Source: Climacium dendroides (taxonomy: Eukaryota; Streptophyta; Bryopsida; Hypnales; Climaciaceae). From it: 64,000 nt of DNA. Shown here piece after piece: positions 1 through 11,833 of this stretch. The stretch covers positions 20,974,001 through 21,038,000 of the forward strand of contig OX467086.1 of the NCBI GenBank assembly GCA_950106755.1, read 5' to 3'. Position 1 is the first letter of the stretch. Each line of letters opens with the position of its first letter. The notes under the pieces were generated by a model, which did no database searches, had not been told where the DNA came from, and was given only the letters and a program-made list of their open reading frames with translations. The translations under genes were made by a program, and so were the position numbers.

Positions 1-270
1 ATAATGAGGATGGAAATTGGGGAAAAACTAGTATTATTCAACCTTGTAATGTTTTTCTAAGCCAAGGTGGAGAGATTTATGAAAATATTTGTTATGAAAT
101 GCAATGATGCCAGGAGAATACTAATTGTAGGGTTTCATTTTAATGGTTGAGTTTTTTGTTTTGTTTTAAGAAATCCGGACAGATTTTTATTGAAAAGAAA
201 ACAACACAAAGTGCCAATTGTAGGCTGGATTGGTTTGATCTCCCTACATGTATTGATAATGAACATTTTA

Positions 271-409
271 AAGTGTAAGATAGGAGGTCCATAAATCGCC
301 CATTTAAGCCTAACTACAGTAATAGATATTTCAAGGAGCATGTCACTCACTCCTAGATAGGGGACACATTTAAAACATGGTTGATTTAAGGACCTCCTAT
401 CTTACGATT
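271..409. repeat. Short inverted-repeat (MITE-like) unit
   Basis: The arm GTAAGATAGGAGGTCC (275-290) is exactly complementary to GGACCTCCTATCTTAC (390-405). With three mismatches the pairing extends to about 27 bases per arm (271-297 and 384-409). The spacer is about 90 bases. The layout fits a small MITE or a hairpin; I could not define a target duplication. Confidence 0.5.
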
Positions 410-924
410 TGATTTCAACAATGTTTCCGACAATGGTAAGCGTTATAGCATAATCAATTATGTCCGATTGAGCGATGGGGGGAATGATTTTCTCTGGTCA
501 AGGAATAGAAATAATGAAAATTGCACTATTCTTTGCTAATTTTTCATCAAGCTTGAAATTAGTATAAATTAAGTAAGTGTAGATTATTGTTCGACTTGAT
601 CTTGATATATAGGCAAACCTATTTTTTAGAAGCACAAAAAATAAAAGTTGGTTTAGGCAACTTCATTAGGTGTCAATGTGTTATTCATCATGCAATAATG
701 AAGTTACTATACCACATCATATTCTTGACAGAATTTTCCTCTAAATATTCCGCATCATATTAATTCCTTTAAAAATTTCAGATTAGCTTTTTTTTTAATT
801 ATCTCTTGTGAAGATGCAAATACCCCCTCTATCCCCCCTCTCACTTTTGATTTAAAAAACAAACAAACAGTAGATTTGCTCACAGAAAAAAAAAATTAAA
901 ACCAATCTCCAAGCTATTGATATG

Positions 925-1010
925 GGATACAAATACAAATACAAATATCGGTATGGATATGGATAAAGAAGATGGATATGGATACAAGTACAAATACAAG
1001 TATGGCTACA
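925..1010. repeat. Degenerate GGATAT/ACAAAT microsatellite
   Basis: The stretch is made of alternating short units such as ATACAAATACAAATACAAAT and GGATATGGATA, imperfectly repeated over about 85 bases. It is a simple-sequence tract with no sign of coding. Confidence 0.6.
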
Positions 1011-2745
1011 AAAGACATATATAGATACATACTATGAATATAGACAAGAGTTGCAAAATCCCATATCAATCTAAAATTACAAATTGAAGGGTTAGAGTTT
1101 GGGTTAGTATTGAGTTTGGGATGGGCATTGGATGGAGGTTGGGAATTAAAAATATATATTTAAATTGGACACTCACCTATAACATGTCCTTACTATCCAC
1201 TAAAAGACAAGTTATTTACTACATATTTGTAGACTATTTGTATACCCCCACATTCCAATGAAAAGAACTTTCACTTGTATCAAAAGGTAAATATATATTT
1301 GTATAACTAACTAAACACTATACATCGATGTTTGAGCTGAACATTAAAGTAACTTCTTGTAACAAGGAACCTAATGAAATATGGACCTCTATTTTGGCTT
1401 TAAATTTGAAATAAAATACAATAATCAAAATCTTAAGTGGTGGAAGCATAAAACAAATTTAGACTTGGAGGTCATTTTGGGTAATAAATGGATCATTTAT
1501 GGTACAATGGAGGGGTGGCTCTCTGTAGGGACATTTTTTTGGTGCAATTTCTTTCAAATCATCTTCTTATTTGATGCTATGAATATCTTCTTTCCATGTA
1601 AATAATATGGAATTTGGATCTATTGGGTTAAACTTGGAGTCTTGTAATCCCTTAGGGACTTGGGATAATCCATATTTCCCAAAATCTAAAGATGTATTAT
1701 GAAATTCAATTTTGAGTAATAATTTAATCATGAATCTTATACAATATTTGTAAAATATGTATTAGATCATGTTCATGGGTTAAATGAGCCAGTACTTAAA
1801 TTAATATTTTTCAATAAAATTTAAAGCTAAAAATTGAAAATTTTCTAAAGTTGATTGTAGATTGAATATTTGTGATTTTCACAAGAATTATTTTTTCTTC
1901 AAGTTCAAAATGTTAAGTTTTAATCATTGTGATTTTTGAAGATTTTTATTTTACATTTTCATTCATATGGTTTTAGGAGGGTCATTTCATAAATTTAAAA
2001 TTTTACTTTTTGAGGCCAAACCTACCAGTACCTTTTGAATTATAGAATATTTATAAGGAAATGTCTTTAGAATCTATACCATACAAATGTTAAAAAACTA
2101 GCACAAGAATCTCCAAGAAAATTGATGAATGACAAAATGCATTTGCATTCATGCATTGTTCAAAATTTGAACATTTAGCCATGAATGGATAAAAATCTTC
2201 ACACTTTAAAACTCATTATAAATTCATTGACTTTTTACAATTTATGCAATCCCTTGCTTCTTGCTTTGTAAACATTCATCAATGTGCAAAAAAATTTCAA
2301 ATTTCCCTAGAAAAATGAAAGAACAAGGATAAGGCCTTCTCAAGTAATTAGATTCTAAATTCTTGCCTAAAATGAAAAAATCTATTTGTAAGAACATAGA
2401 GTCAATTTGAAAATCATCGTGTATTCATACAACCTCCAAAAAATACATTCTAAGAATTTCTAAAATCCCCTCTCGAGATAACAAGATTTAGTAAAGCTTT
2501 CACAATTCAATATTAGGAACCATGCTCAAAATGCCAAACCCTTATTGAGACACTTTTAGGTAGTATTACCTTTCAGCAACTGCCAACAGAGCCCATAGGA
2601 ATAAGTGTACAACAAAGATGTCAAAGTTATTAGTAGACAATGCGATATCACCAACAATTTGTCCCCTTTACATCCAATAACTTAAGGTAAGTACACCTAT
2701 TAAAAGTGTCCAAAATGTTTCCATTCTTGTATTGAAAAAGGTTTT

Positions 2746-3417
2746 GTGGGGGCTTGTTGTTGGTCAATCAACAAAGGGATTTCTAAGCTTTGGCTTAACC
2801 TGAAATGTCCTGATCTTTTTTCAAATTTTGGCACATTTTTGCATATATCTTTGTATAGAGATATCATTTATCACAATTTCTTGAAATTGGTCATTACGAA
2901 AGGTTATCTTTCCAACATTCAAGTACTGCATTGGATGAATGAGAATTTGGTTGGATGAAATGGTGCCTACAAGCCTTTTATTCATCGTCCAAAATATGAA
3001 CTGTGGAACGTTTCAAGATTAATTAGAATGCACTTCTTGAACATTAGAGTTAATAGCAAAGTACCTCAAATTGGGGACTCAAAGCTTGGGTTTGTCAAAA
3101 ACATAGCATGTCAGATGAACAGTGTTGAAAAATTCACAAGCTATCTACGCCTTTTAATAAATACAGTAGGAAACTCCTCGGAGCACCGAAATTGGGCGCC
3201 CTTTGAGTTTGGTGCTCAGTTTTATTTGGCATCACAAGAGTGGTATTCGGCAAGGAATACTAGTAAGATTCTCACTATTTTGAGCCCAACCAAGCGTGAC
3301 ATCCCGTCTTTTCAAAACTTGTATTCCTTTGCGGTTAACTACTTGAAAACAAGATACAAGTCGACTCGTTGTGTGAAAGTGGGGATGACATTGCGATTAA
3401 CTCTTTTGTATGAATGA
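2746..3417 (+). pseudogene. Decayed open frame of unknown family
   Basis: Two open stretches, 2746-2958 and 3028-3417, lie in the same reading frame. The sequence between them is also open except for one TGA at 2956-2958, so about 224 codons run with a single stop. That is unusual for DNA this AT-rich. The second part is richer in mixed residues (for example FEFGAQFYLASQEWY) than neighbouring random frames. I do not recognise a family, and no start or splice context is clear. It may be an exon of a decayed transposon gene or a chance open frame. Confidence 0.3.
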
Positions 3418-6400
3418 ACTATGAATTTTCAAAGTGCTGAAATATGTGTTTCTAAAACCAACCCTAAACTGTCCTGAATAGTGGGAATACATTTTCATTT
3501 TAGGGAAGAACTTGTAGGGTACGGTTTTAGAAAGGGGCTGAAACTAGGTACTATTCCCTTAGACTTTCCTTGCCAACCAGTTCAATCTTCTGTCATGACT
3601 GAAAGTCTGAAACAAGGACTTATTGGAGTCAACTGTGTTGTACGTCCAATATTTGGATAAAATCTGACCGGGGGCCATGTATCTTATTTGTGCGATTGTG
3701 CCTCTTATCATTCATTCCAATTGCGTTTCAATTTTTTCACAAATATAGAAAATAAATTGCTATGGCAAGTGAACAAGGAGATGCAAAAAAATTGGAGAGA
3801 AAATAAATGTTATACAAACCCAAGTGGAAAGGAGATCTTTTGCACCGTGCTATTGTAGGAGAGCTTTGTTTTGCAAGCCCAAATGGATAATTTCCAAGTT
3901 GGTGTCCATTTGAAGCGGGGCTTTTTTTTCATTTTTTATGAAGTGCCAAAGTGGTGATATAAAATGTTGTAGTGGTGCTCCAAATTTCAACATTCATCCA
4001 CACATTGGATAGAAAATATCACATCAGCTTATATCACATGTCCATACCATAATTATCTTTTCATCTAAATATGGTGATTTCATTGAAGATTTTTTTAATT
4101 CAAAGTTTTTAATGAATTTTTTTGTGGTTTGTTGCCATTCTTTAACCAAAATTGTTTTTTGGGGTGCAATCTAGAACCAAAAAGAAAAAAAAGAAAAAAG
4201 AATGCCTTGGAACCAAGCTCTCCTATTGTATGTTGATGCTAAAAGGCCTTCTTTTTCACTACTAAAATTGTTGAACATGGAGTATGTGATAATTTATAAT
4301 AAGAGACGTCTTTTAAGTCCAACTCTTGTTTTGAAGTTATGTTTTTCGTTTGATCCCTTATGAGTCTTTTGAACCAATGGCCAAAGTGCATTCCACCATT
4401 CTATACAAGTTGTACATTTGTAGACTTGATTTTGAATGTTTTTAGATTTAAGCATTGGAAGTGTAGAAGAAGAAATATGGAGGTTGTGAGTTGATGTAGA
4501 GTTCATCCTCATTGAGAGTTGCATAGAAATAAAGTAAAATATATCCATTAGACTAGTTGCAACCTTTCTAAAGTTGTTGAAGTTTTTCTTGATTCATTTT
4601 ATAACCAAAATACAAAGTTTGAATGCAATAAATTATGAAACTCAAAATTTTACTTAAATGATAAAACATTGAGTTTCAACTTGGTTTGTCTTTTGATTAT
4701 ATGATGGATTAGAAAAAACTCTACTACCTTTGAAGGTTTGGAATATTAAAATTTTGTTTGAAATTATAAGATTGCAACAAGTCTAATGGGATATAATTCT
4801 CTTTGTTTCTCATGCAACTTCTAGAGTTGGATGAATTCACTATGAACTATTAACCTCTATATTTTTTAATTTTTACCTCTAATGTTTAAATTAATCATAA
4901 ATTTAAATCCATAGAAGTGCATTTACTGTAGGATGGTCAAGTATACTCCATTGATTTCTAAATGTACTTATTTTTATAAGAGGTCAAAGGAAAAATACAA
5001 CCTAGAAACTAAAGTTGGACTCAAAAAGTATGTATATTGAGGAAAAAAAATCTAAGTCCTTTTAAAAATTCTAAAAACAGTGCTATTAGTAGAAAATTTA
5101 CAAAATTCTAAGATTCTATATCAAAAATATTCACAAAAAATAAACTTGTGATAAGGAAGAATGATATCCCTAGTCTTTTTATATAATTTTTGTGGCTGAA
5201 GAGTTTACTCATTCAAAAATCACTCCAAAATCTACTAGATATTAGAGTTATTCTTAAAATATTAAAATTTCACCTTCATGACACAATCCTTGTAAAATTT
5301 TGGCACCGGGCTTGAGTTCAAAGATATAGTAAAGAATGGGTATTATTCAAGTATGTCTTAATTTTTGGCACCCTAAAATTACTCAGTTTTAGAAATTGAT
5401 CCAATTTTTGGCATGCTATGAATAATTCTTATTGAAATATTAACCTTATGTTGATTACAACCCATGTTAAATAGCTTGAAGTATTAGTTTTAGTTAAATG
5501 TGTCAAAATTCACCTCCAAAATTAGGCATTTACAACTTTTTCATACAATTCTAGTATGAGCTTAAATTCAAAGTAATGCATCCAACCTTTCATACATTTA
5601 TTAGCATAGCAAAATGGTAGTATTCAACAAAATAGAAGGGATTCAAATGTTAGTCATATAGATCCTCAAAGTCAGCTTATTTCTTAAAAGACGAAAAGGC
5701 CAAAAAACGGCCAATGGATGACTTTCAAGATTGTTGTAAAAATGAAGGATGTACTTATTGGTTTGTAAATCAAGATCATTTTTGGCAAAGTAACTTGGTG
5801 ATAGGTCTTGTCTTTTTATGGTTAAAGACCCATGTATTCAAACAACACCAAACTTCAACTCTTCAAGGCCACTAACACTAAAGGTTCTAGTTAATGTGTT
5901 CTTTAAATGAAAATAACACCTATATTAGAAGCAAAAAAACATATAATTTTTTACTCATACGAATTAAATAAGGAAACCATTTATCTGTCTACACATGGTT
6001 GGATTCTCTCTGTAAAGAATGTGTTTCTAAAGAATGTCACCTTCCAATTGAACCTAGTTCACTCTTGATTATAAATCACATTTGAATTCTTATTCAATTT
6101 ATATTATTTTAGAATGACAATAAGGCATGATTATAAACAATCCAATCACACTGCCTTTAATCTCGTCTTTATTCAAGGCTAAGACCTAAACCTGAATTTA
6201 AGAACTCTTGGGATGATAAAGTGAAATGATATGATATAAGGTAAACTAAGATAAATATAATAATTGAGGATCTCTAATCCACATGTTGACTTATGATATA
6301 AGGTTTAGATTGAACCAAATACTATAACTTCAAAATTAAATTGTAATAACATATATCTATAAGAATTAAAATGCTCTATTCAATTTTAGAAAAAAAAAGC

Positions 6401-8346
6401 TTTCAACACCTTGAGGCTAATTTAAAAAGCATTTATACATTCTTGAAATCTAATATGAAAACGACTCTTGAATCATGTATACCTCTAAAATGAAAGACAA
6501 AGTTTTTTCTATGAAGCTAAGATTCCTTTGTTGATTCTATTTTTTTTTAAAACATCATTGTTTTCAAAATGAGGTTTGATTTCCTTGTAAGTATGTTCTC
6601 TTAGAGGTCAAAAGAAAGATTTTGTTCCTTGCATCACTAAAAATCTCATGAATTGATTATCAATAATTTCAGATTATTCTCAATTTATTGATTAGTATGC
6701 ACTAAAAACATCATTGTGCTAATATTGAGAGAACTTTAACTCCTAGAGAATCAAACAATAATCATCATAACTTTTGACTACATTGTTTTTGTTACTTTTT
6801 TAGACTACATTTTAGAGTAGAGAATTCATAAATGATTATTGTTTGATAATCCTAGAGAATTCATAAATTTTCAACATTTTTGGAAAAAATAAAATCATAG
6901 GATGTAGATTGTTTATTACAACATTGCAACCATTAGAATTGACATTTTTCAATTCCATAACTAAAATCTTAACAATTTAGTATTTTGAATCATATTCTAC
7001 CTCTTTTTCTATACACTATTTTTTTTTATATGTTGTATGATTCCAAATGATCTAAATTTTTTCAAGCATGTAGTCAACTTTTCTTGAAGAATGAATCCAA
7101 GTAAGCACCATCAACATGGACATTTTTTCATACAACTGTTACCTTCAATGAAGTGTAGTTGCCCTATTTTTTGCAAAGCCAAATTAATTTTTGTCAATTA
7201 AAATGCTAATATCTTGCAATCTACATAGTGGAAATTTCTCAAAATTTTCCCACATCTTTTCAAACTAGAATACTACAAGATCCTACGGTTTCATGAGTCC
7301 AAAAATGTTTATTTTTCCTAAAATTTGGTACTTATCCTAGAAATGGTAGTTTGGAGAGTTTTTGGTAAAACATAGTCAAGAAACTTTTAAGGGTTAAATC
7401 ACTCCAAAATGAGTTATTATCTTTGAATCCAAGTGTGAATTCAAAATTTCCAATCTATTTTTTTAAACAATACTAGTGAGACTTGTGCTATTGCCACAAC
7501 CAATATAAAAGTAGAAATGATTTTTTAATTTTCAATAACTTCATAATTTTTTCTAGTTATGATTTTGAAATTCAATAACTTTCACATTGTAGTCATGTAG
7601 TGTGAGAAATTGTGCTCTTGATACAAATAGAAAGCTTTATGTACAAAGGAGTGTAAGGGCTTTGTTTTGTGACATGCAAGTTATGATTTTTATGAAATAA
7701 ATGGTAATTTATTCAAATTTTTGAATTCATAAAACTTTGAAATTATAGAACTTTCACATTGTAGGTCCAAACACCATGAAACAAAGTCCATGCACCCTTC
7801 CTTTTCAAGAGCATTCGAACAACACCAAGAATGTTGTTGGATGCCTCAAGGTTTGTTCACGGGTTTGTTAGATTTGAACATATCAAACAAAACAAATAAC
7901 CTATCTTAAGATATAGATTTTTTTTATAGGATATTCACCAATTTGGAATGGTTGAAATTTCTAGAAATTAGACAAAAGTTTTCAAAGTAGAATAATATTA
8001 TCACATTTGAAAGAGCTTACATAAGTTTAGATGAATAAGTGATGTTTCAATTATATATTGAATATATTTGGATGTATATACCCTCATCACTCTAATCAAG
8101 ACAATAAGTTATGCTACTTTGGAAAATTGAAATTAAAATGATTTCCCCCCAAATCCTACATAGTGTTTTGTCCTATTAATGCACATTATGAAACGAACTT
8201 ATTGTACATATATTTAGGGCATCATGTTTTACATCTATTTTTCTTTCTCTAAAAAGTGATCTATCCACGGAAACCTATGGAAAAGGTGGATCAATCCTTA
8301 AATGGTCATTGTTATAGTAGAGTGAGCTTCCCTTAACATGACAAAT
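3418..8346. other. AT-rich intergenic DNA with decayed repeats
   Basis: No gene is visible. The part from about 6900 to 7410 belongs to a dispersed repeat family that recurs near 40.85-41.05 kb, 50.5-51.2 kb and, inverted, 51.6-52.26 kb. The rest is low-complexity AT-rich sequence with stop codons in all frames. Confidence 0.55.
6900..7410. repeat. Dispersed repeat family, copy 1
   Basis: Shared stretches include a block with TGTAGATTGTTTATTA near its start and a later block with AAAATTTGGTA followed by a TAGTCAAGAAAC-type motif. The same order of blocks is seen at 50715-51200 and, inverted, at 51600-52035, and partly at 40845-41050. The copies are diverged. The family is probably a non-coding transposon; see the TTAA-flanked interval at 50279-52590. 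Confidence 0.5.
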
Positions 8347-8655
8347 TAAGGTGAAGGCATCCAAAAGCGTCATTATAAACAATTCAGCATAGTTGGAGGC
8401 ACATTTTCCTAAAAGTGATATTTTGTAGTATTAGCAAGTGAAAATTATGAATATTCAAAAAAGAAAAAAAAGAAAATTTTGATATGATATATAATTTCTA
8501 TGATTTTTCAAAGTGCTAGCTTCTTAGACCATTGAAATCATCACACAAGTGAATCCTAAATTGAAATCTACAAAAACTAGCAATCAACAAATTAGAGTTA
8601 AGTATGTGTCTTTTAAATGCGTCAACAAATTAAAGTAAAACATTTGGAGGACACA

Positions 8656-8887
8656 TTAACCCATAAACGACACGGCGGACATTTTTTTGTCCGGTGAATG
8701 ACAAGGAATTCTCCTGTGTAGGACAGAAATACAACTATTCATCCTCGGAATTAGGGGTGGAAAGGGGAAATCTTCTATGGTAGTTTGACTTCCAATAAAT
8801 ATTTTTGTTTTTTTTAAAACTACATGATGTCACATAGTTCCAAAAGGACTGATTTCCATGGTCACCAGCCTGTCATTTAAGGGTTAA
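8656..8887. mobile_element. TTAA-flanked MITE (piggyBac-like), copy 1
   Basis: The element starts TTAACCCATAAACGAC and ends, inverted, TTAACCCTTAAATGAC. A TTAA border with ends starting CCC is the classic form of piggyBac-type elements. Length is 232 bp with no coding capacity. Its interior (TGAATGACAAGGAATTC and ACTATTCATCCTCGGA blocks) recurs at 9394-9625 and near 30.0 kb, and inverted at 38.4 kb. Confidence 0.65.
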
Positions 8888-9393
8888 CAAAAGTCTAAGG
8901 ACATATTTAGTGGCAGTCTAGGGTACAAGAATGGAGACGGCTTTCGGGGTGCCTCCACCTTTAAATTTAGTGCCATGAGTGCCTGCCGATCTGTCCTGCA
9001 AGTTGACCTGTCATCCACGTCACTTTGCTGACATGTCCACCAAGTCTCGGCCAATGTGGTCACTCCAGGTGGCCATTTTTGTTCTGGCACTTTCAAAGAG
9101 GGCCATTGGTAGGGAACTTCTGAAAAGGAAGCAAGGTCAAAGGCCTTAGAAAAGCCCCATAAGAAAAATCATCCGAGACTCATCCATCCGAGACTCATCC
9201 ATCCAGATTGAAGAGAATCTACAAACCCAGAGTGCCGAAGTTGAATTTCCACGTCAGATTCCCAGGACTCCACGTCCCCTCAGACCATTCACAGGATGAC
9301 ATGTGACACTCTTTAAATACAAAATGACTTAATTTCTACCCAATCTAACCTTTGCATAGGGTGCTACATTCAACAGTACATTTTTCACTGCAA
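8888..9393. other. Spacer between the two MITEs
   Basis: This 506 bp stretch is less AT-rich than its surroundings and contains a short tandem repeat at about 9168-9205 (units of CATCCGAGACTC). The minus-strand open frame 9096-8884 shows no recognisable motif. I see no gene. Confidence 0.5.
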
Positions 9394-9625
9394 TTAACCT
9401 TGTAACGCTACCATGAACACTTAGTGTCCGATGAATGACAAAGAATTTTTCTGTAAAAGACAGAAATGCAACTATTCATCCTCGGAGTTTTGATGAGAAA
9501 AGGGAACATCTTCTATAGTAGTTTGACTTCCAATGAGTACTTTTCCATTTTTTTTAAGCAATTGATTCCCACGGTTTTAGAAAATGATGATTTCTGCAGA
9601 GACCAGCCCATCCTTACAGGGTTAA
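9394..9625. mobile_element. TTAA-flanked MITE (piggyBac-like), copy 2
   Basis: The element starts TTAACCTTGTAACGC and ends, inverted, TTAACCCTGTAAGGATG. Its length is 232 bp, the same as copy 1, and it shares the interior blocks GATGAATGACAAAGAA and CAACTATTCATCCTCGGA. Both copies lie inside the same long-inverted-repeat element, about 500 bp apart. Confidence 0.65.
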
Positions 9626-10013
9626 GGTAGAAACATCCAAAACCGCATCTATTCCTATTCTTTGTTTCTAGACTCACCCAATTATATCCCTAGACTTTGG
9701 TGAATGTGTCCTCGACATGCTTAATATTGATTGGCCAACACATTCAAAGGACACATATTTGACTATGATTTGTTGACAGCTAATTTTTGGCAGGGGTCAG
9801 TTTGGGGGGCACCTACGGGACAATTTCAGTGGTCCAGGCAGCCAACACTTTGAAAAACCATAGAAATTACATACAATGTCCGAAAAATCTAATTTCTTTT
9901 TTGAATATTCATGATTTTCACTTGCATATACTACAAAAATATTATTTTTAGAAAAACATGCCTCCAACTATGCTGAATTGCTTAAAGTAATGGTTTTGGG
10001 TGTTTCTACCTTA

Positions 10014-11251
10014 TTGCGGGCCACTTTAATACTGTTGAGAATCTTCATGAAGTGAAGATATGTTCATTTTTTTTAAGATACTTCAACCCACAGTACTGTA
10101 TAACTTCAACTAACTATAGTCAGTCAGTCAGTCAGCCAGCCTTGCAGCTCATGCACCCAATCCTTGAACAGTTTGAAGCTTGGTGGGTAGCCATGCTTGA
10201 CTGGGGAGAACTCCAAGACATGGAAATTTTGGATCAAAGCAGTCAAGAAGGGAGCAATTTCGCTTCCATTGTCGTCGTGGTTGAATGGAGCTTGCCATGT
10301 GGTGCAATTGCATTCTTCAACGACTTCTCACAATGAATGTTGTCAACTCGATAGATAAGTTAATGGGTTTTAAATTCACGATCTTATGTGAAGTGGGTGA
10401 TGTGCATGTACGATCGGACACGTGGTTTGCGTAAAGCGAGGAAACGACCCACAAAAAGAAGACGTACGCTACCAATTGGGGGTGAGTTATGGGTTTTTTT
10501 TCGTACTATGTATCTACTAAAATAGAAGTACTTATTTTGGACAATCCTCTATTTTGGCTTCATAGGGAGATCTATTGACTGTGAACAATAGTTGCGTGCA
10601 GCATTCATTGAAAAAAGATTCTCTATTTCTACTTTCTTATCCACTCATCTCTCCTACCTCCTTGCTTACGGAGAAGTGCCAAAGCTAATCGTAAGGTGAG
10701 TGTATAAGTCTGGAATGGGTCAAACTAAAAATTCTTCATTTGTATTGAATAAAATATTCATTATTGAAAGAAAAAAATTGTTTTTTTTTGCATTCTTCCT
10801 TATCCTTATGCTTGCACACATTGAGTTCAATTTCTCAATGAATTTCCCATATCCTATAGGTTGAAATGCTTAAGTTGTCACAAATAGGTACTTCTACCTT
10901 AGTGATGGTTTATGGTTGGAGACGAACTCTCTATTTTGGGTTTTTGGATTGGAGTCTTGGTGGAAACAATTAAAGGTAGATGTATTGCCAGTGTGGCAAA
11001 CCCTTTATTTTTTTATAGTGAAATGTGTTGGTAGTGGTGAAATGATTTATTAAATGGAAATTGGCATCAACCTTTTATTCTTTACTAACATAGGCTGACA
11101 CAAGATGTATGAAGACTAGAGTTTTTTTCTTTTTGTGTTTAGTATTGTAATGTGTTATGAGGCATCCTATGGAATGCTAAAAGTTGTTTATGTGGCAATG
11201 AGGTTCACTTTTTCAATACTTTTTTGCTAAACATATATGATTAGAAGGTGC
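10014..11251. other. Intergenic DNA, no gene seen
   Basis: A plus-strand open frame at 10052-10336 (94 codons) contains a short CAGT microsatellite near 10122-10140 and matches no family I know. The rest is AT-rich and without structure. Confidence 0.5.
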
Positions 11252-11259
11252 AAAGTGGC

Positions 11260-11825
11260 CACAGGGAGGACACTTTCCACATTTTAGCAACCCACGTGCG
11301 GCGGAAAAAGTAATACACGTAATACATCTTAAAATTTAATTTAAAAAAATTATGGATAGGTTTTACTACTTTAAAAGTTTATGTTTTGAATTATTGGTAT
11401 TTTTTATGCTAATAGTAATTAGTTATAAATTTTTTAAGAAAAAAGATACACCATAAAGCTGAAAATAACTTTCACACCTCTATATTATATAAGAAAAAAA
11501 TTGAAAAATGAAAAAGAAATTCTATAGAATAGCTTTCTATTGAAAGTTTATTTTGGTTAAATATTGATGCAATAGTCATCTTCATGTGAGCTCTATAAAT
11601 ATTTTAGTTGGAGAACATGCCATTTTAGTTCATTTTTCAACCCTTTCTAAACAATATATCTTATGTTATTTGGAATTGAAATTTTTGTCAATAGAAACCT
11701 TTAGTGTTAAACAAAGCTCAAAATTTTAGCATGAAATTATAATTTATTCAAAAGTAAATAGGGGGTCAAAAAATCACTCCTCCACACGTGGGTACCTCAA
11801 ATGTAGTGAGAGTGTCCTCCCTGTG
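11260..11825. mobile_element. Non-autonomous hAT-like element with 8 bp target duplication
   Basis: The left end reads CACAGGGAGGACACT and the right end is its inverted copy (AGTGTCCTCCCTGTG). About 40 bp in, both arms share CCCACGTG. The element is flanked by exact 8 bp direct repeats AAAGTGGC at 11252-11259 and 11826-11833. An 8 bp duplication with CAGGG-type ends points to the hAT superfamily. The 566 bp interior is AT-rich and non-coding, so the element would need a transposase in trans. The first bases (CACAGGGAG) match those of the large element at 37746, although the duplication length differs. Confidence 0.75.
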
Positions 11826-11833
11826 AAAGTGGC

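Larger units (their letters stand above)
1..2745. other. AT-rich intergenic DNA
   Basis: I see no convincing coding region here; open frames are short, with AT-rich composition and no recognisable motif. Two local structures are listed separately: a short inverted repeat at 271-409 and a degenerate microsatellite near 925-1010. The rest reads as decayed repeat DNA. Confidence 0.6.
8347..10013. mobile_element. 1.7 kb element with ~300 bp terminal inverted repeats
   Basis: The left arm (about 8347-8650) and the right arm (about 9720-10013) are inverted copies. Both carry a block reading CAATTCAGCATAGTTGGAGG in the outward orientation. The ends are TAAGGTGAAGGC on the left and, inverted, TAAGGTAGAAAC on the right. 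Long inverted ends without a transposase frame suggest a non-autonomous Mutator-like or foldback element. No matching target duplication is obvious. Two TTAA-flanked MITEs (8656-8887 and 9394-9625) sit inside it. The end-like motif TAAGGTAGAAACATCC recurs at about 9624, just beside the second MITE. Confidence 0.6.

Noticed and set aside
10052..10336. 94-residue plus-strand frame with an acidic/aromatic middle
   Set aside because: No homologue comes to mind, it includes a CAGT microsatellite, and it has no splice or promoter context.
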